From assembly GCA_001579985.1 (NCBI GenBank), contig LRSR01000409.1, forward strand, positions 1 to 21,236: a stretch of DNA of 21,236 bases. Direction: 5' to 3'. Shown here in pieces: positions 1 to 11,044 of this stretch. Below the pieces are notes generated by a model. The model ran no database searches. It was given only the letters and a program-made list of their open reading frames with translations, and had not been told where the DNA came from. A program made the position numbers and the translations under genes. How positions within the stretch are numbered: the stretch's first letter is position 1; the number at the start of each line of letters is the position of its first letter. Origin of the DNA: Hypsibius dujardini. Lineage: Eukaryota > Tardigrada > Eutardigrada > Parachela > Hypsibiidae.

Positions 1-1100
1 CTCGGGGAATGGGGATTTATCGTGTATTTTTGGTATTGAGAAAGCGCGGGCGAGGGAGCGAGCGACGACTCACGTCAAACGTCAAGGTGATGGCGCTTGA
101 CAGGCGCGGCTTTGTCTTGGGTCGCCGAGTCGGCACCGGGTTGTAACGAAGAGTGTCGAATACGTGACCGAAGTGTCCCCCAATCAAAGCCCCAAAGCGC
201 TGGCCCACGCACAGCGTCGGTATGTGTGGCGATATATCCTGTTTCTCGGCAGCTGATTCCTGCTCGGAAAATGGCAAAGGGTTCCAGTGACCGGACCCTT
301 ACCCATCGGCCGTGACCACGACCGGAATCCCAAGACCAAATGTTGACCAGTAATCCAAGCTCCATCTGGCCTTGCTTGTTTAGGGTGATTTTTTTATCAT
401 GTAGTATCCGCATATATAGTACCGCTAATAGCCTTTAGTACGACTGAACCCCAGGGGGGGGGGGGAACCTAGATCTTCCATGGTTCGGGAGCATAAGTAT
501 CAAAGATCGTCTTAGAATGCGATCGACTCCGTTACTACGAGTAGTGATGTACCTTAACGTTAAAGCTCAGCTGGGAGAGCTCTTGGGTACAGGCCCCTAC
601 AGAAGTACTAATACTACGGCACAATACTCTACTAATAAATGGCAGGCACTTTTTCTTCCTTCTCGTACCTAAAACACATATATCACATCACCATGTGGAG
701 AGAAGCCATACCCAAGAAAGTACCCTCACAAACCTGCGAACCTTGGGGTTTCCAGGATTCTGCTGCCATATGTAGTGTGTACCGAAAACAGGTACCTCAT
801 CCCATACAGTAGTATGAGTAAAATACTCATACCAAAATAAATGGATTCACTTTGGTATTACTTACGTGGTCTTCTTTGGTCTTGTGATCATAATATATTG
901 TATGTGCCCCAATCATTGTACGCGCGCCCTGTTTTGGTTCAATTAAGGTAGGATACTCGCACTGTTACAGTTAAAAAATGAACTTCTCCCCCCTCGAAGC
1001 AGCCTCTGTCACCTCCGTCCCCACCTTGAGATTGAAACATTAATTACCAGGCAAAGGGCTCGACTGCACCTGGGGGAGAGGGGAAGATTACATTCACGAG
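1..1100. other. Non-coding stretch, no gene recognised
   Basis: Open frames here are short, lack family resemblance and overlap on both strands, so I call no gene. Positions 454-465 are a run of twelve G. At 812-832 there is a hairpin-forming inverted repeat, GTATGAGTA-AAA-TACTCATAC, with nine-base arms. At 564-580 the sequence resembles a tRNA A box, but no B box follows. The stretch may belong to an upstream gene's intron or intergenic space; the window cannot tell. Confidence 0.5.
812..832. repeat. Short inverted repeat (hairpin)
   Basis: Nine-base arms GTATGAGTA and TACTCATAC are separated by AAA, giving a perfect short stem. Each arm contains TGAGTA, close to half of an AP-1-like site. 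No neighbouring gene explains it. It could be a chance palindrome. Confidence 0.4.
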
Positions 1101-1283
1101 ACGTGGTAACAGGTACTCAGATGTGGTAACAGGTACCAGACGTGGTAACAGGTACCAGACGTGGTACCAGCTAGCAGGGGTGGTAACAAGTACCAGGGGT
1201 GGTAACAGGTGCCGGGGTTGATAACAGGTACCAGGGGTGGTAACAGGTACCAGGGTACCAGGGTAACAGGTACCAGGTACCAC
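1101..1283. repeat. Minisatellite, about 19-bp unit
   Basis: About nine to ten tandem copies of a unit close to GTGGTAACAGGTACCAGG, with variable length (about 17-19 bp) and point differences between copies. Most copies contain the palindrome GGTACC (a KpnI site). The array is imperfect: one copy reads GTGGTACCAGCTAGCAG, and the right end collapses into shorter ACCAGGGT units. All frames across it give repetitive low-complexity peptides, so it is not a gene. Confidence 0.9.
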
Positions 1284-1496
1284 CATGTGCGAGTCATCGA
1301 AAATGTTTCTTTTATTGGTTCCAGCATTTAGAAACCTGGATTATCTTTCGCATTTGTATGCCATCTAGTTGGCAAATTTTCTTTCACGTTGTCAAAGCTT
1401 CAGATTGTGTGTAAGATCTCAGCTTTTGATGCAGCAGGGAACGGAAAAAGTTCGCGGAATCAAAAGCGATTTTGGTCGTTCACCGAATTAAAAGTA

Positions 1497-1924
1497 GAGA
1501 GGTTTCGCAAACGGTATAGCGGTTCAGTGGAGAAAACTGTACTGCTTTCTTTATACTGTGCAAAGACAGCCATACAATGGTACAAAAATCGGGTTTTCTA
1601 TACGCACCAAATCAAACTAATTAACTCACTCCGTTCAACTGTTGTAATATGCATTTTTAATCAAATTTCAACTTTGCAATCTCCGCTTTCTAAGGCAAAT
1701 CAATTTAGCAGCTGCAGCAATTTTCAAAAACAGTAACAACTTTTAATCGGGCACCAACTTTTTGAAACTGTTTCAAATACCGCCAAAATGGTTTAGCATG
1801 TTTTGGTTTTGTGTACTTGTGCCGCTTGATTTTATACAGTTTGCGAAACGCCAGAAAAGTGTGTATACGTACAGTATGAAATTTTGTACTGTACTGAAAC
1901 TCCGTACAGTTTGCGAAAACTCTC
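1497..1924. mobile_element. Candidate MITE (Tc1/mariner-like, TA target site)
   Basis: The left end GAGAGGTTTCGCAAAC (1497-1512) is repeated in inverted form as GTTTGCGAAAACTCTC (1909-1924), matching at 15 of 16 positions. Both ends are flanked by TA (1495-1496 and 1925-1926), the target duplication typical of Tc1/mariner-type elements. A further internal copy of the GTTTGCGAAAC core lies near 1844, and CAGTAC/GTACAGT motifs recur near the right end. The 428-bp interior has no transposase; the open frames inside are short and match nothing I know. The call rests on the terminal repeats and TA flanks only, and the family is not one I recognise. Confidence 0.5.
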
Positions 1925-1987
1925 TAGTGCAGTACATCCATCTATGCGGAGTCGAAAGGATCCTCAGGAAGAGGTTGTCGCTCGCTG

Positions 1988-1998
1988 TAGGTGGCGCT
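1988..1998 (+). promoter_or_regulatory. CTCF-like motif TAGGTGGCGCT
   Basis: The 11 bases contain AGGTGGCGC, the core of the CTCF binding motif as known from Drosophila. It is one of four occurrences of this nonamer in the window. Binding is inferred from the motif alone. Confidence 0.3.
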
Positions 1999-2278
1999 GC
2001 GAAGCCGGATCCAGTGGGAACTTGGAAGCTAGGAACTCATTTGGCAACTGATTCGGCACTGTCATTGCTCCACGGCATTTCACGCAGTCGTTTTTTTTGG
2101 GAATAGATTTTTGTTTTCCACTAAACGCGAGTAGTCGGGCACTTCGTGTGTAAACCATAATTTGGAAGATAAACCGAGAACAGATGTTTTTTCTTCGCGG
2201 AATCTCGTGGGGATCAGAGTCAGATCCTGAATCGTATATACGCACATAGGATACAGTCACCTCTCACGCGCATAGCAC

Positions 2279-2279
<1 letters not shown>

Positions 2280-2315
<36 letters not shown>
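2280..2315. repeat. Microsatellite (CAGA)9
   Basis: Nine uninterrupted CAGA units. Longer degenerate tracts of the same tetramer and its complement occur at about 3910-4030, 6117-6260, 7968-8066 and 14615-14815. Confidence 0.95.
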
Positions 2316-2551
2316 GATCTTCCCCGCTCTCGAAATAGGCCAGATATATTTAAAATTATACCATCCGGTAACCGTTTCAAAGTGTCAAAAATAGACCCCG
2401 GACTTTCTCTCATATACACACACAACGTTTCTTTGGCACTGATTCACATAAAACTTAACAGCATAACGAACGCACTGAACCGACGACACGTTCAACGCAG
2501 AGGGTGCGGCCGTATCGGGAGACCAGTACGCCCCCTGCAGGCGATGCGCCG

Positions 2552-2587
2552 TGACGTCACAGGCCAAGGTGTGGCGCTTTCCCGGAA
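2552..2587 (+). promoter_or_regulatory. CRE and STAT-type sites, likely DUSP promoter
   Basis: TGACGTCA at 2552-2559 is a perfect cAMP-response element (CREB/ATF palindrome). TTCCCGGAA at 2579-2587 fits the STAT consensus TTCNNNGAA in its preferred form. They lie 27 bp apart, about 1 kb upstream of the phosphatase start codon and just before the pyrimidine-rich leader, so they plausibly belong to its promoter. No TATA box is evident close by. Expression control by these sites is inference. Confidence 0.4.
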
Positions 2588-2639
2588 TCGCAGCCCCCGC
2601 TCTCTCGCTCTTTGTGTGTGTCCGATATGACTCATCGAC

Positions 2640-2714
2640 GCGCGAGTCTTTCCCTCTCTCTCTACTGCTCTTTCTCTCTCTACTTTTCGCATTTTCATTC
2701 ATTTTATTTCGACG

Positions 2715-2747
<33 letters not shown>

Positions 2748-3080
2748 GTTCTCTCTCTCTGTGTTGTGTGCTGTGTTGTGAAGTGTGTGGTCGGTTTTAA
2801 CTTGGTTCCTCTCTCTCTCACTCTCTCACTCGAGGACTTGCCTTGCCTGTTGCCAGACACATCGACGTACATCCACATCCCATTCACTCCTCCTCCTCAT
2901 CCTCATCCTCCTTCTCTCCCTTCATAAAAATTATTTCTCCTCATCCCGAACGCGGAAACACCTCTCCCCTCCTCTCCTGCTGGCCCTCTCTGCCTGATGG
3001 CGTGCTCGTGAAATACCCCCGCATCCCCCGTTCGATTGAGAATATCTCTCGCTCTCTCGCTCTCTCTCGCTTTCTCAACA
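2640..3080. repeat. Pyrimidine-rich tracts with (CAGC)8
   Basis: Several CT-rich runs occur (about 2645-2685, 2810-2830, 2885-2925 and 3045-3075), with eight CAGC units at 2715-2747 and an AC run near 3080. Frames across the region give Ser/Leu-rich or Pro/Ala-rich low-complexity peptides and are not genes. The stretch sits between the putative promoter sites and the phosphatase start, so part of it may be 5' untranslated sequence. Confidence 0.7.
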
Positions 3081-3612
3081 CACACACACACGGCAGAGGG
3101 AATAATTCATATCACCTGCTCTCTTTTCCGTCCATTTTTTAAATGACTTCTTCCCCCGACTCCTCCTCGGTTATAGAACAGGAATAATTGTCTCGTGCAC
3201 TTTTTTCTTGCACACATTCATCCGGCACTCTTTTTTCACAATGGAAATCATCAAGCGTACTGACAGCGGGAGATTTGCATGAGATTTTCAACCATCAACA
3301 CGGGACTTCCTTCGACGACGATTTCTCCCTACTGATCTTACCGTTTCTTTTCTCCCTGGAATTTGATCGGGGCTTTTTTTTACCTTGGTGATCGGAGAGA
3401 TTTACGCCGTTTTTTTTCGGGAGTGCGGAAGTGTCAGCTGTGCAAAAGGTAAAATACGTACGACGACTGGGACGGCTTCATAATAAACAATTTATTATTG
3501 ACGCACGTGACAGTGTGTATTTTCAATGGCGATCACGTGAGCTAATTTTGTTGCCGTGTGTGTGTAGTGTCTCTGTGTGTGTTTGCGACCGGACCACAGC
3601 GCGCTCGTTGCC

Positions 3613-6600
3613 ATGATGGAAGACCTTCACGTCTGCGACTCTGAATGGCTGCACGCTCAACTGGACTGCCCGAATCCGGCGGTTCTGCTACTGGACTGCC
3701 GGTCGCATGTCGATTTCAGCCAGAAAGGTCATGTGATATCGGCCATCAATATTCAGCTGCCGGTAAGGAAGAGCCCCCACCGTGTGTGTGTGAGTGTGTG
3801 GGGGGGATTAAGATGTTGCCGCCGCGTTAGCTCAGAATGCATGAAATGTGCATTGGATATTGAACTGACTGAGACACAAACTACAGGCCACAGACACTAG
3901 TACAGACTGACATGCAGGCAGGCAGACACACAGGCACACAAGCAAGGACACAGGCAGACAGACAGACAGACAGACAGACACAGACATACATACATACATA
4001 CATACAGACATACATACATACATACAGATCTACTGGCAGGCAGGCAGACAATGGAACAGACATGCGCCGGAACGGATAGACATTCGAACAGATTGACCAG
4101 GGAACGTGAAGACTGACACTCAGTCAATAAGATAAGGACGCAGATTGTGATTTCGAGATGGTGAACCAAAACTAAACAGACAGTGGAGCCGACAAGCATG
4201 GATATGATCGGGGTCGTGGGGGCAAGACCTTTAGAGGTAGACTGTAAGTGTGTGAGATATGTTGGGATGGGCTCGTTGGTACTGACATACGAACGGCGCA
4301 GACGTCCGCTCCCGGCGCACTCTGCGATCGAGTTTTTACCCTAATCTTCCCGTAATCCATTTCAATAATTGAATGTTAGCCCCCGTCTCATTTTTGCATA
4401 CAGGCACTGATGCTGAAACGGCTAACCAAGGGTTCGCTCTCCGTGCCGGCGGTCATCAAGTGTCAAGAGGCACGGGTAAGCATTTCATGTCCTGCTCAGC
4501 AGTCGTGATGATTGCCGTTACCGCAAGTTTGTGGTCTCCTCAATGACATGAGTGCAGCGTATTACCTTGTTTCTCCCATTTTCCCCGTTGAGGTTCAGGA
4601 CGTCTTTCTGGCTCACTGGAAGACCGACTGGGTATGCCTGTACGATGAAGGTGCCGCGGCGCATCCCTCCGACTCTTGCAACAGTATTATGAAGACGCTC
4701 GGCCTGAAGCTCCAAGAGGAAGGATGCCGAGTGCTTTTTCTGACAGGTAAACTGAAGCCTTTCCTTCTTTCTTGCTGTAAGAAGACACCGCGTCTGAGAT
4801 GGGTAATTCGAAACCACTTAAACCTTACAAACATGCAATCAGGGAGAGAGTAAATGTCGAAGACGTCTGTAACCGTCCGGCCACTTTTCCACCGGTAGCT
4901 GTCATCCCAGTTCGCTGCAACTGTATTATCGATCCATGCGAGGGAGCTTCAAACATTTCTCATACTCTTAGTACCCGTAACAATTATTTTCATTAATTTA
5001 GCCCCAGTGGAGAACACGCCTCAGAGATGCAAGATGGGAGATGCTTGTTTCCCATCCGGTGTCTTTGTGTGAGTGTCTGTCTCCCATCCGCACAAGCCCT
5101 CCATATGTTGGGCAAAGGGGGATTTTGTTCCGGAGTAGGAGAGTCGTCGTGTGAAGTTTACGTTACTACCATCTCCGGTTGTTGATGACGACGAGAACTG
5201 CGATGGGAAGATTATTGAAGGGCGCATTTTCCACTGCTCTTTACTCCAGTGTTAACAGTTCACCGAGCCCTTGCCACTTCCTCCTTGCGCTAACACACAG
5301 CGGGTGATAGCACAATCGCACCCCTTTTAGTAGAACTCTCTCTCCGTCTAATGGTAGTAATCACACCGTGCGCTCTGCACACGGGAGGTGCCGCACCTTT
5401 TTAAGTCTGCTTATGTGATCCAGTCACGATAGACATATCAACACACACCGTAGTCGGTGATGCATGGAGCGACGCTCCTTTTATTTACCATTCTGACTGG
5501 CCTTTTTTATATCATCATCTCTTCGGATGATGATGATTGTTCATGTCGTCTTATTCATACAGGTGGATACCAAAGATTCAACGAAAGCTACCCCGAGCAG
5601 TGCGTGTTCGCCAACGGACCCGCCAGCCCGACAGATGACAAGGCCGCCGTGCTGGGCCTGAAGAACCTCCGCATCACCAACAGCTCGAGCGACCAGTCCG
5701 AGTTTGGCGAGTGCGACAGCGGCTACAGCAAGGAGACGGATCTGCAGCGCGACTGCTGGCACGGCGTGGAGCTCTTTGAGATCCTCCCCTACCTGTACCT
5801 GGGCAACGCCGAGACAGCGCAGGACCTCAAGACGCTGCAGGACTTCAACATCCGCTACATTCTCAATGTGACGCCGAACCTGCCAAATGTCTTTGAGACG
5901 GAAACGGAGTTGGGCTTCAAGTACATGCAGATACCCATTCAGGACTGCTTGGGGGAGAACCTCGCGGCGTACTTCGACGAAGCGATCGAATTCATCGGTA
6001 TGAGACCACCGGCGTTATCTGCCTGTCGTGTGTGTCATAAGACTGTCACTGTGTATACAAAATCGGGCGTGGTCACCGCCTGCCGAGTGAGAATCGGGTC
6101 TTTCGGTCGTCGATCTGTTTGTCTATTTGTCTGTCTGTCTGTCTGTCTGTCGGTTAGTCTTCATGTCTTTCTGTCTGGCTGTGTGCCTGCCTGCCTGCCT
6201 GCCTTCCTGCGTATATATGTGTCGCTTTGCTTGTCTGCACCTGTTTTTCTGTCTGTTTGTCCGTGGATTAGACGTGGTATGGCTGCAGGTCATATGGATA
6301 TTGTATCTTTTGTCATCAATACAAACTGAACCTGATTTCGGTGTCTGTCTGGGAATGGTTCGTTGTTCGACTGACCGGACATTTATGTGACCTCTTCGTC
6401 GCCTGCTTTGTCCCTCTTGCTAGGTCTAGCCTCGTGAACTGATTCGTCCACGTGTTTTTATCTCTTCACGGCATTTCTCCAGGCGCCGACGGGCCCAAAT
6501 TACGTGTCTGTCTGTGAACGTGCCCGTATCTGACTGTGTCTGTGATCAGCCGTCGGCTTATCTCTGTAGGCTTGTCCGACTTAGATTGCCGGTCACCTCT

Positions 6601-7042
6601 TACTATTTGCTCTTCTTTCCCATCCACAGAGGAAGCGCAACGCCACAAGTGGGGCTGCCTGGTGCACTGCCGCGCCGGTATCAGTCGCAGCGTCACCGTC
6701 ACCGTCGCCTACATCATGCAAAAGTTCTCCGTGCCCCTGAACAGCGCCTACGACTTTGTCAAGAGCAAAAAGGCCAACGTCTCGCCCAACTTCAACTTTA
6801 TGGGCCAGCTGCTGGAGTTTGAAAGGCGGCTCAACATTCTCCCGGCGGTCAGCAGCGCCTGCCGCAACGTCCCGCAGAGCGCCGATGAAGGCCTTCCATG
6901 GTCGCCGGAGCTCTCCGCGGCGGCGGCGACCCCGGCGACCGCTTCCGTAAAGACGCCCGCCCATGACTTGACGACGACGACGACGCGGTTGCCCGAATCG
7001 GCCGGTCCCGCTCTCCTCCATCTTCATCATCATCATCCATGA
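3613..7042 (+). CDS. DUSP6: MAP kinase phosphatase, DUSP6/7/9 (MKP-3) type
   Basis: A dual-specificity phosphatase that in this family binds and inactivates ERK in the cytoplasm by removing phosphate from its Thr and Tyr. Five coding exons: 3613-3762, 4404-4475, 4599-4746, 5563-5997 and 6630-7042. All have GT-AG borders and matching phases and give 405 aa (human DUSP6 has 381). Residues about 10-124 form the rhodanese-like MAPK-binding domain, with the kinase-interaction motif LMLKRLTKG (basic K55-R56). Residues 125-190 are an acidic, Ser-rich linker. Residues about 191-336 are the catalytic domain, with general acid D251 and signature HCRAGISRS (C282, R288). [12 protein letters not shown] closes the fold as in DUSP6. 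The last 65 residues are low complexity (Ala, Thr, His-rich) and unlike vertebrate tails. ATGs at 3613 and 3616 are adjacent; the second has the better context (A at -3, G at +4). A tiny upstream ORF begins near 3524, and a 5' intron (about 3449-3569) is possible. DUSP6, 7 and 9 cannot be told apart here. Confidence 0.93.
3911..4026. repeat. Degenerate CAGA/CATA tetramer tract in DUSP intron 1
   Basis: Imperfect GGCA, CAGA and then CATA tetramers fill this part of the first coding intron (3763-4403), with pure runs of CAGA around 3955-3980 and CATA around 3985-4023. Reverse-strand frames give Cys/Val/Tyr repeats, which are artefacts of the tetramer. Confidence 0.85.
6117..6262. repeat. Degenerate TGTC/TGCC tract in DUSP intron 4
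   Basis: Runs of CTGT and then CCTG tetramers sit inside the intron at 5998-6629. A frame reads through from the preceding exon into this tract and gives a Cys/Leu/Val-rich tail. The GT at 5998 and the exact phase match to the exon at 6630 show that this tail is intronic. Confidence 0.85.
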
Positions 7043-10000
7043 CATACACACCCTCACCACCGCAGACCGCACGGACGACGATCCACGCCCTACCCGGGAA
7101 CTGGGGAATTTGCTCATGCTGCTGTCGCCGGGACTGCGCGCCGCTGTTGTCGTTCTCGCAGTCTCAGCTGGCAGCAGCAGCAGCCGGGGGATCGTATTGT
7201 GTGCTTGCGTGTGAATGAGGGGACAACGACGAGGAGGACGGGAATTTTATCCGACTGGAAAGCTGGAAATTGTTGACATGTTGCGCGCTGCCGTTGCCGC
7301 CCTTCTACTCTGGGATGGAATGGGGTGGGATGATTGTCGCCGCTCCCCTTTCTTTTTTGCTCTTGAGAGAGAGAGAGAGTGATCCGATCCCACAGAGGGA
7401 GGAAAGAAGGAGGGGAGCAGCGCTGTTGCTGATCGCGTTATTGATCAAGTGCCTGCCTGCGTGGGAGGGGATACGCTCAAAACGATTAAGAGAGTCTATA
7501 AAGGTTGTTGCTTTGTGACACGACGAGAGAGACACGAGAGAACAATGGACGGGATGGACGGGATGAACAAGAGGTGCTGACGACACGGACGGACTGACTT
7601 GGCCCGCTGCGGCATGACGAAAATCCACGGTGCACACAGAAATACGCGGGAATCGAGACGAAACTATTTTTTAGTTGTCGAGCGGGATTGGAGTTTTTCT
7701 TCTCGCGCGCGCGCGCTCCCCCGAACTTTTATTTCATTCGCCGATCTTTTTTTACTTTGTGTACTTCGCATGTGAAACTATACTCTCGCGCCCCCTCGAA
7801 AGCTCTCTAGTCGTCTTTAGTCACACCACTTCTGTGCGAGGCGAGTGCTCTCTCACCTCTGCAGTGGTCAGTTTTTGTTTTATCATTGTGTCTTTTCGAT
7901 AAAACGAAATTACAAGCACAATGGAATGTTAGTGATTGAGTTCGTTCGACAGGAGAAGCAAGTCAGGTAGATAGACAGAAGGACAGACAGATGGACAGAA
8001 CGACAAGACACAGAGACAGGCAGACGGACAAACATATAGACAGGCAGACAGACAGTCAAACAGAAGAGACAGACAAATAAGGAGTTGAAATTGAAGAAAA
8101 GTTGAAAAGTTGAAATTGTATCCTTTTCAAATCTTTCCTGGGAAGATATGACCGAACACGATACCACACAGCCGGAAGGGTGGAGTCGTTCGTTTGCCCA
8201 TGTCTGCCTGCATGCATTCCTTCTTCCTGCAAATATGTGCCCACTCCTTTATCAAAGATCACGAACTCTAACACCTTGCATCTACAAATACAGCACTACA
8301 CTGGTACCACCACCGCTCTTCCGTGACAGCGCCTCATGTCTCTCGTCCCCGCATGTGCAAGTTCTGAACCGGGTTTCACTTTCCCCGCAAATTTCCCCGC
8401 GGACTCTAGGGAGGCAATTCGGGACCCAAACCGGTGGGTTCGCCCCATCACACTCCCCGCTGTTTCCGTTTCCACATAGTACGCACCTCGCGATTCGAAC
8501 AAACACGGAACCTAACCTAGCCTAACCTTTCGGAATAGCACATCCGAACAGTGCCTCGACCGGGTAAAGCACGGAGGGCATATCGGCCTTAGTCTGTCTC
8601 GGTGCTCGGTGGTGTTACATAAAGGGATCAGGAACTGGGAGGAGTACAGACATACACGTTGTACGTGTACGTGGTACGTCTGGCCTGTGTAGTGCTGGAA
8701 AGAGGGAGTGGCGCTCGCGGCGGCGAAGTTGACGATCATAGAGGGCAGACCAAGGCCACAGGGCGTCCCGTCGTCCCTCCATCGAGGAGAAAACGCGCCG
8801 GCGGAAGGGGAGAGGGATCGAGAGAGGGATCGGAATGATTGTTGTGAAAGAATGAGTGAGTGAATGGGATTGGGGTGTGGGATCGCACGCCCGACGACGA
8901 CGACGACGACAGGAATCGATCTCAACACGGAACCGCACCTCCGTCCGTGCATATGTCTGTGTGTGTGTCTGTGTGTATGTCTGTGTATGTCTGTGTGTTT
9001 GAAGAGAGAGACAGAGAGAGCTATAGAGCTGGGATAAGGAAGGAAGTGTACCCGCCCGCACGCGGGAAGAGAAAACGGGAAGAGAGGAGAAGGAGCCGCT
9101 CCCTTGATTCAATAACACTAAATTACATTAATCCGATGGCATGTGGGCGCGAATTGCGTTTCCTGTCGGGGCGGCGAGCCGTGTACATGCGAGTGTGGTC
9201 TCGACATTCAGAAACTGTACACGCGGAGTACGTCCACTCACTGTACATGACCGGCGCTAATGATCTGTATGAGAGCATAGAGTAGATGTGATAAGTATTT
9301 ACGCGGAATGAGATGAAACGGGAGAGATGGGACGGGAAGAGAAAGTACAGGATGTTGCGCTGCAATTTATCAAAGGGGTGTGTGAAAAAGGGGCCTGCGT
9401 GTCGTGTCTTCTCTTTTGACCGAGGTGCCCCTGGACGCGGTGCGAGGAGGGAGGGATGATGAGACCGCGGACCGCGCGCGCGTGCGCCATTCTCCGCACA
9501 AGTGACGTCCAAAGCCGCGGTCGCACAGCGTGACTTGACGTCCGTCCCGAGACAACGGCGCCATTCAGATCTGCGAATTCAATTACGTATTTATACATCG
9601 CTCTGGAATGTCGCAACTGGGTTCCAGGAACCGACGCACGAGAGCGTATTGTTTGACTGGATCAATCCTGGGTGGGCCGTGACCCTCTTGTTCAGGGTAT
9701 GTATACCGCTAAAATGAAGGACCTCATCATGAGAGGAAGTCAAACGTCATATGACAACAAAAGGATAATGGTCGCGCCGCATGACGCGCAGAGTGATACG
9801 CAGAAATAGGTTTCTGTCTGTTGGTTCTCGGTATTGAGAGTAGAGTTTCCTCACGTAGTAAGCTGTCTGTCTGTCAAAAGGAGCGAGGACCCAAGGGCCA
9901 TGATGCATTCTTTAACTCGTATAAGCAAGCATATACAGCAAGCCATAGAGGGTTAGAGTCTCTGTCTCACCCACTACAACCGTCACAATGAATCGTCGAA

Positions 10001-11014
10001 GAGTCTGATCGTACCGATCTACACGGACCCAGAAGAGAGGTCGATCGAGATGAGGCTTTCGGTCCTATACCAATGAAAGTGTCTGGTTCCACACTACCGC
10101 ATGTACATATAGAAATAAGCATACGTCACCCGCGAAAAATGACCATAAGACGACTGAGGGTTCACGGAGAACTCTCCGGACGGGTCGCGGGGATGAGCTC
10201 GCGCAGGCGGGTTCCCCGTGCCGCCCATCCCGCATACACGTTCTACATACCCATTACAGATGAGAAGTCCGTGACGAAGAACCCGAAATGGAATCTCAAA
10301 TCTCAGGGGAGAGGGAGAGGAAGGGTCGCCAGTCCGGAAAAAGACACACAGACACAGCGGAGTACTCGCGCGGTTTGACCTGCGCAGCCTTTACGCGCGT
10401 CATTCGGGAATGATCTGGCGACCGCGATCATCGCCGGTTCAACGGGTTCGCTTGGTTTGGCGCCCCAGCCCCCCCCCCCTCCGGCGCGTCAAGGACGATC
10501 CGCCGCGTATCTGTCAGGAGACATTGCACGCTTCAGCGCCGGTGGGTGCCACTTTCCGGCGCCATAAAAAACGAGGGGAAGAAGACAAAACGATGGTCGT
10601 TTAATGCCGCGTTGAACGTTTCATCACCCACCCAGTTTCTAACGATTATCTCCCGCCCCCCCCCCAACCCCGACGACTCCTACCGAACGTCAGTCGGAGC
10701 AGGGATCCCGGCGTCCAGTTGCTTTCACGAGCAAGAAGACCGCCAGTAAACAACATCTCTCATCGCTGCTGTGGTTAACATGCATGGATGGTTCGAGGTC
10801 ACAAGAGGAAACGCCGCATAGCGTTGATACAATTAATAGCCGCTGTTGTGCTGACGTCTGTGCTTGATCGTGCGGAAAATATTTTTTGCTTCCTCCGCTC
10901 TTGTTTTTGTACTGGTGATCATCCGTCAATCCAAGAAAGATAGTGACGATATGAGCCACGTGAAGTCAACAGAGAAGTCTAGGAAAGAAAGTCCCGGAAG
11001 AGACGCATTACACG
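7043..11014. other. Gene-poor interval after the DUSP gene
   Basis: The first part is presumably the phosphatase 3' untranslated region. No AATAAA follows the stop; the nearest variants are TATAAA near 7497 followed by a GT-rich stretch, and GATAAA near 7899. Several open frames exist (for example around 8148-8525, 8512-8952 and 10073-10378), but they overlap on opposite strands, are low complexity and resemble nothing known. Positions 7968-8066 are a degenerate GACA tract, 8511-8527 is a telomere-like CCTAA cluster, 8894-8912 is a GAC repeat, and C runs lie at 10469-10479 and about 10655-10665. The sequence is CpG-rich around 9370-9560 and 10130-10720. Confidence 0.5.
7968..8066. repeat. Degenerate GACA tract
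   Basis: About 100 bp of imperfect GACA and AGGCA units, the same tetramer seen at 2280 and inside three introns. Reverse-strand frames give Val/Cys/Leu-rich repeat peptides and are not coding. Confidence 0.8.
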
Positions 11015-11028
11015 AGCGCCACCTATGA
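11015..11028 (-). promoter_or_regulatory. CTCF-like motif, left of RPL29
   Basis: AGCGCCACCTATGA is the exact reverse complement of the 14 bases at 12595-12608. Read on the minus strand it contains AGGTGGCGC, the insect-type CTCF core. It sits about 850 bp beyond the RPL29 stop codon. Function is inferred from the motif and its paired placement. Confidence 0.35.
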
Positions 11029-11044
11029 ATTAGTGTATCCACTT

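Noticed and set aside
564-580. tRNA A-box-like AGCTCAGCTGGGAGAGC
   Set aside because: No B box (GGTTCGANTCC type) or acceptor stem follows within 80 bp, so it is not a tRNA gene; it may be a chance match.
1389-1736. 115-codon plus-strand open frame
   Set aside because: It overlaps the left end of the candidate MITE, resembles no family and has no supporting splice or start context.
1964-2260. 98-codon minus-strand frame with an acidic SGSDSDP stretch near its start
   Set aside because: It vaguely recalls N-termini of some domesticated transposases, but no conserved motif follows and the overlapping strand is also open.
3911-4063. Array of short repeats resembling a CRISPR
   Set aside because: It is a degenerate tetranucleotide microsatellite in an animal intron, with no unique spacers.
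6593-7117. 174-codon minus-strand frame
   Set aside because: It is the antisense of the DUSP catalytic exon; Arg/Gly-rich composition reflects high GC, not a gene.
8512-8952. 146-codon minus-strand frame and overlapping plus-strand frames
   Set aside because: Composition is low complexity (Val, Ser and Arg runs from GAC and AG repeats), and frames are open on both strands, as expected of GC-rich repeats.
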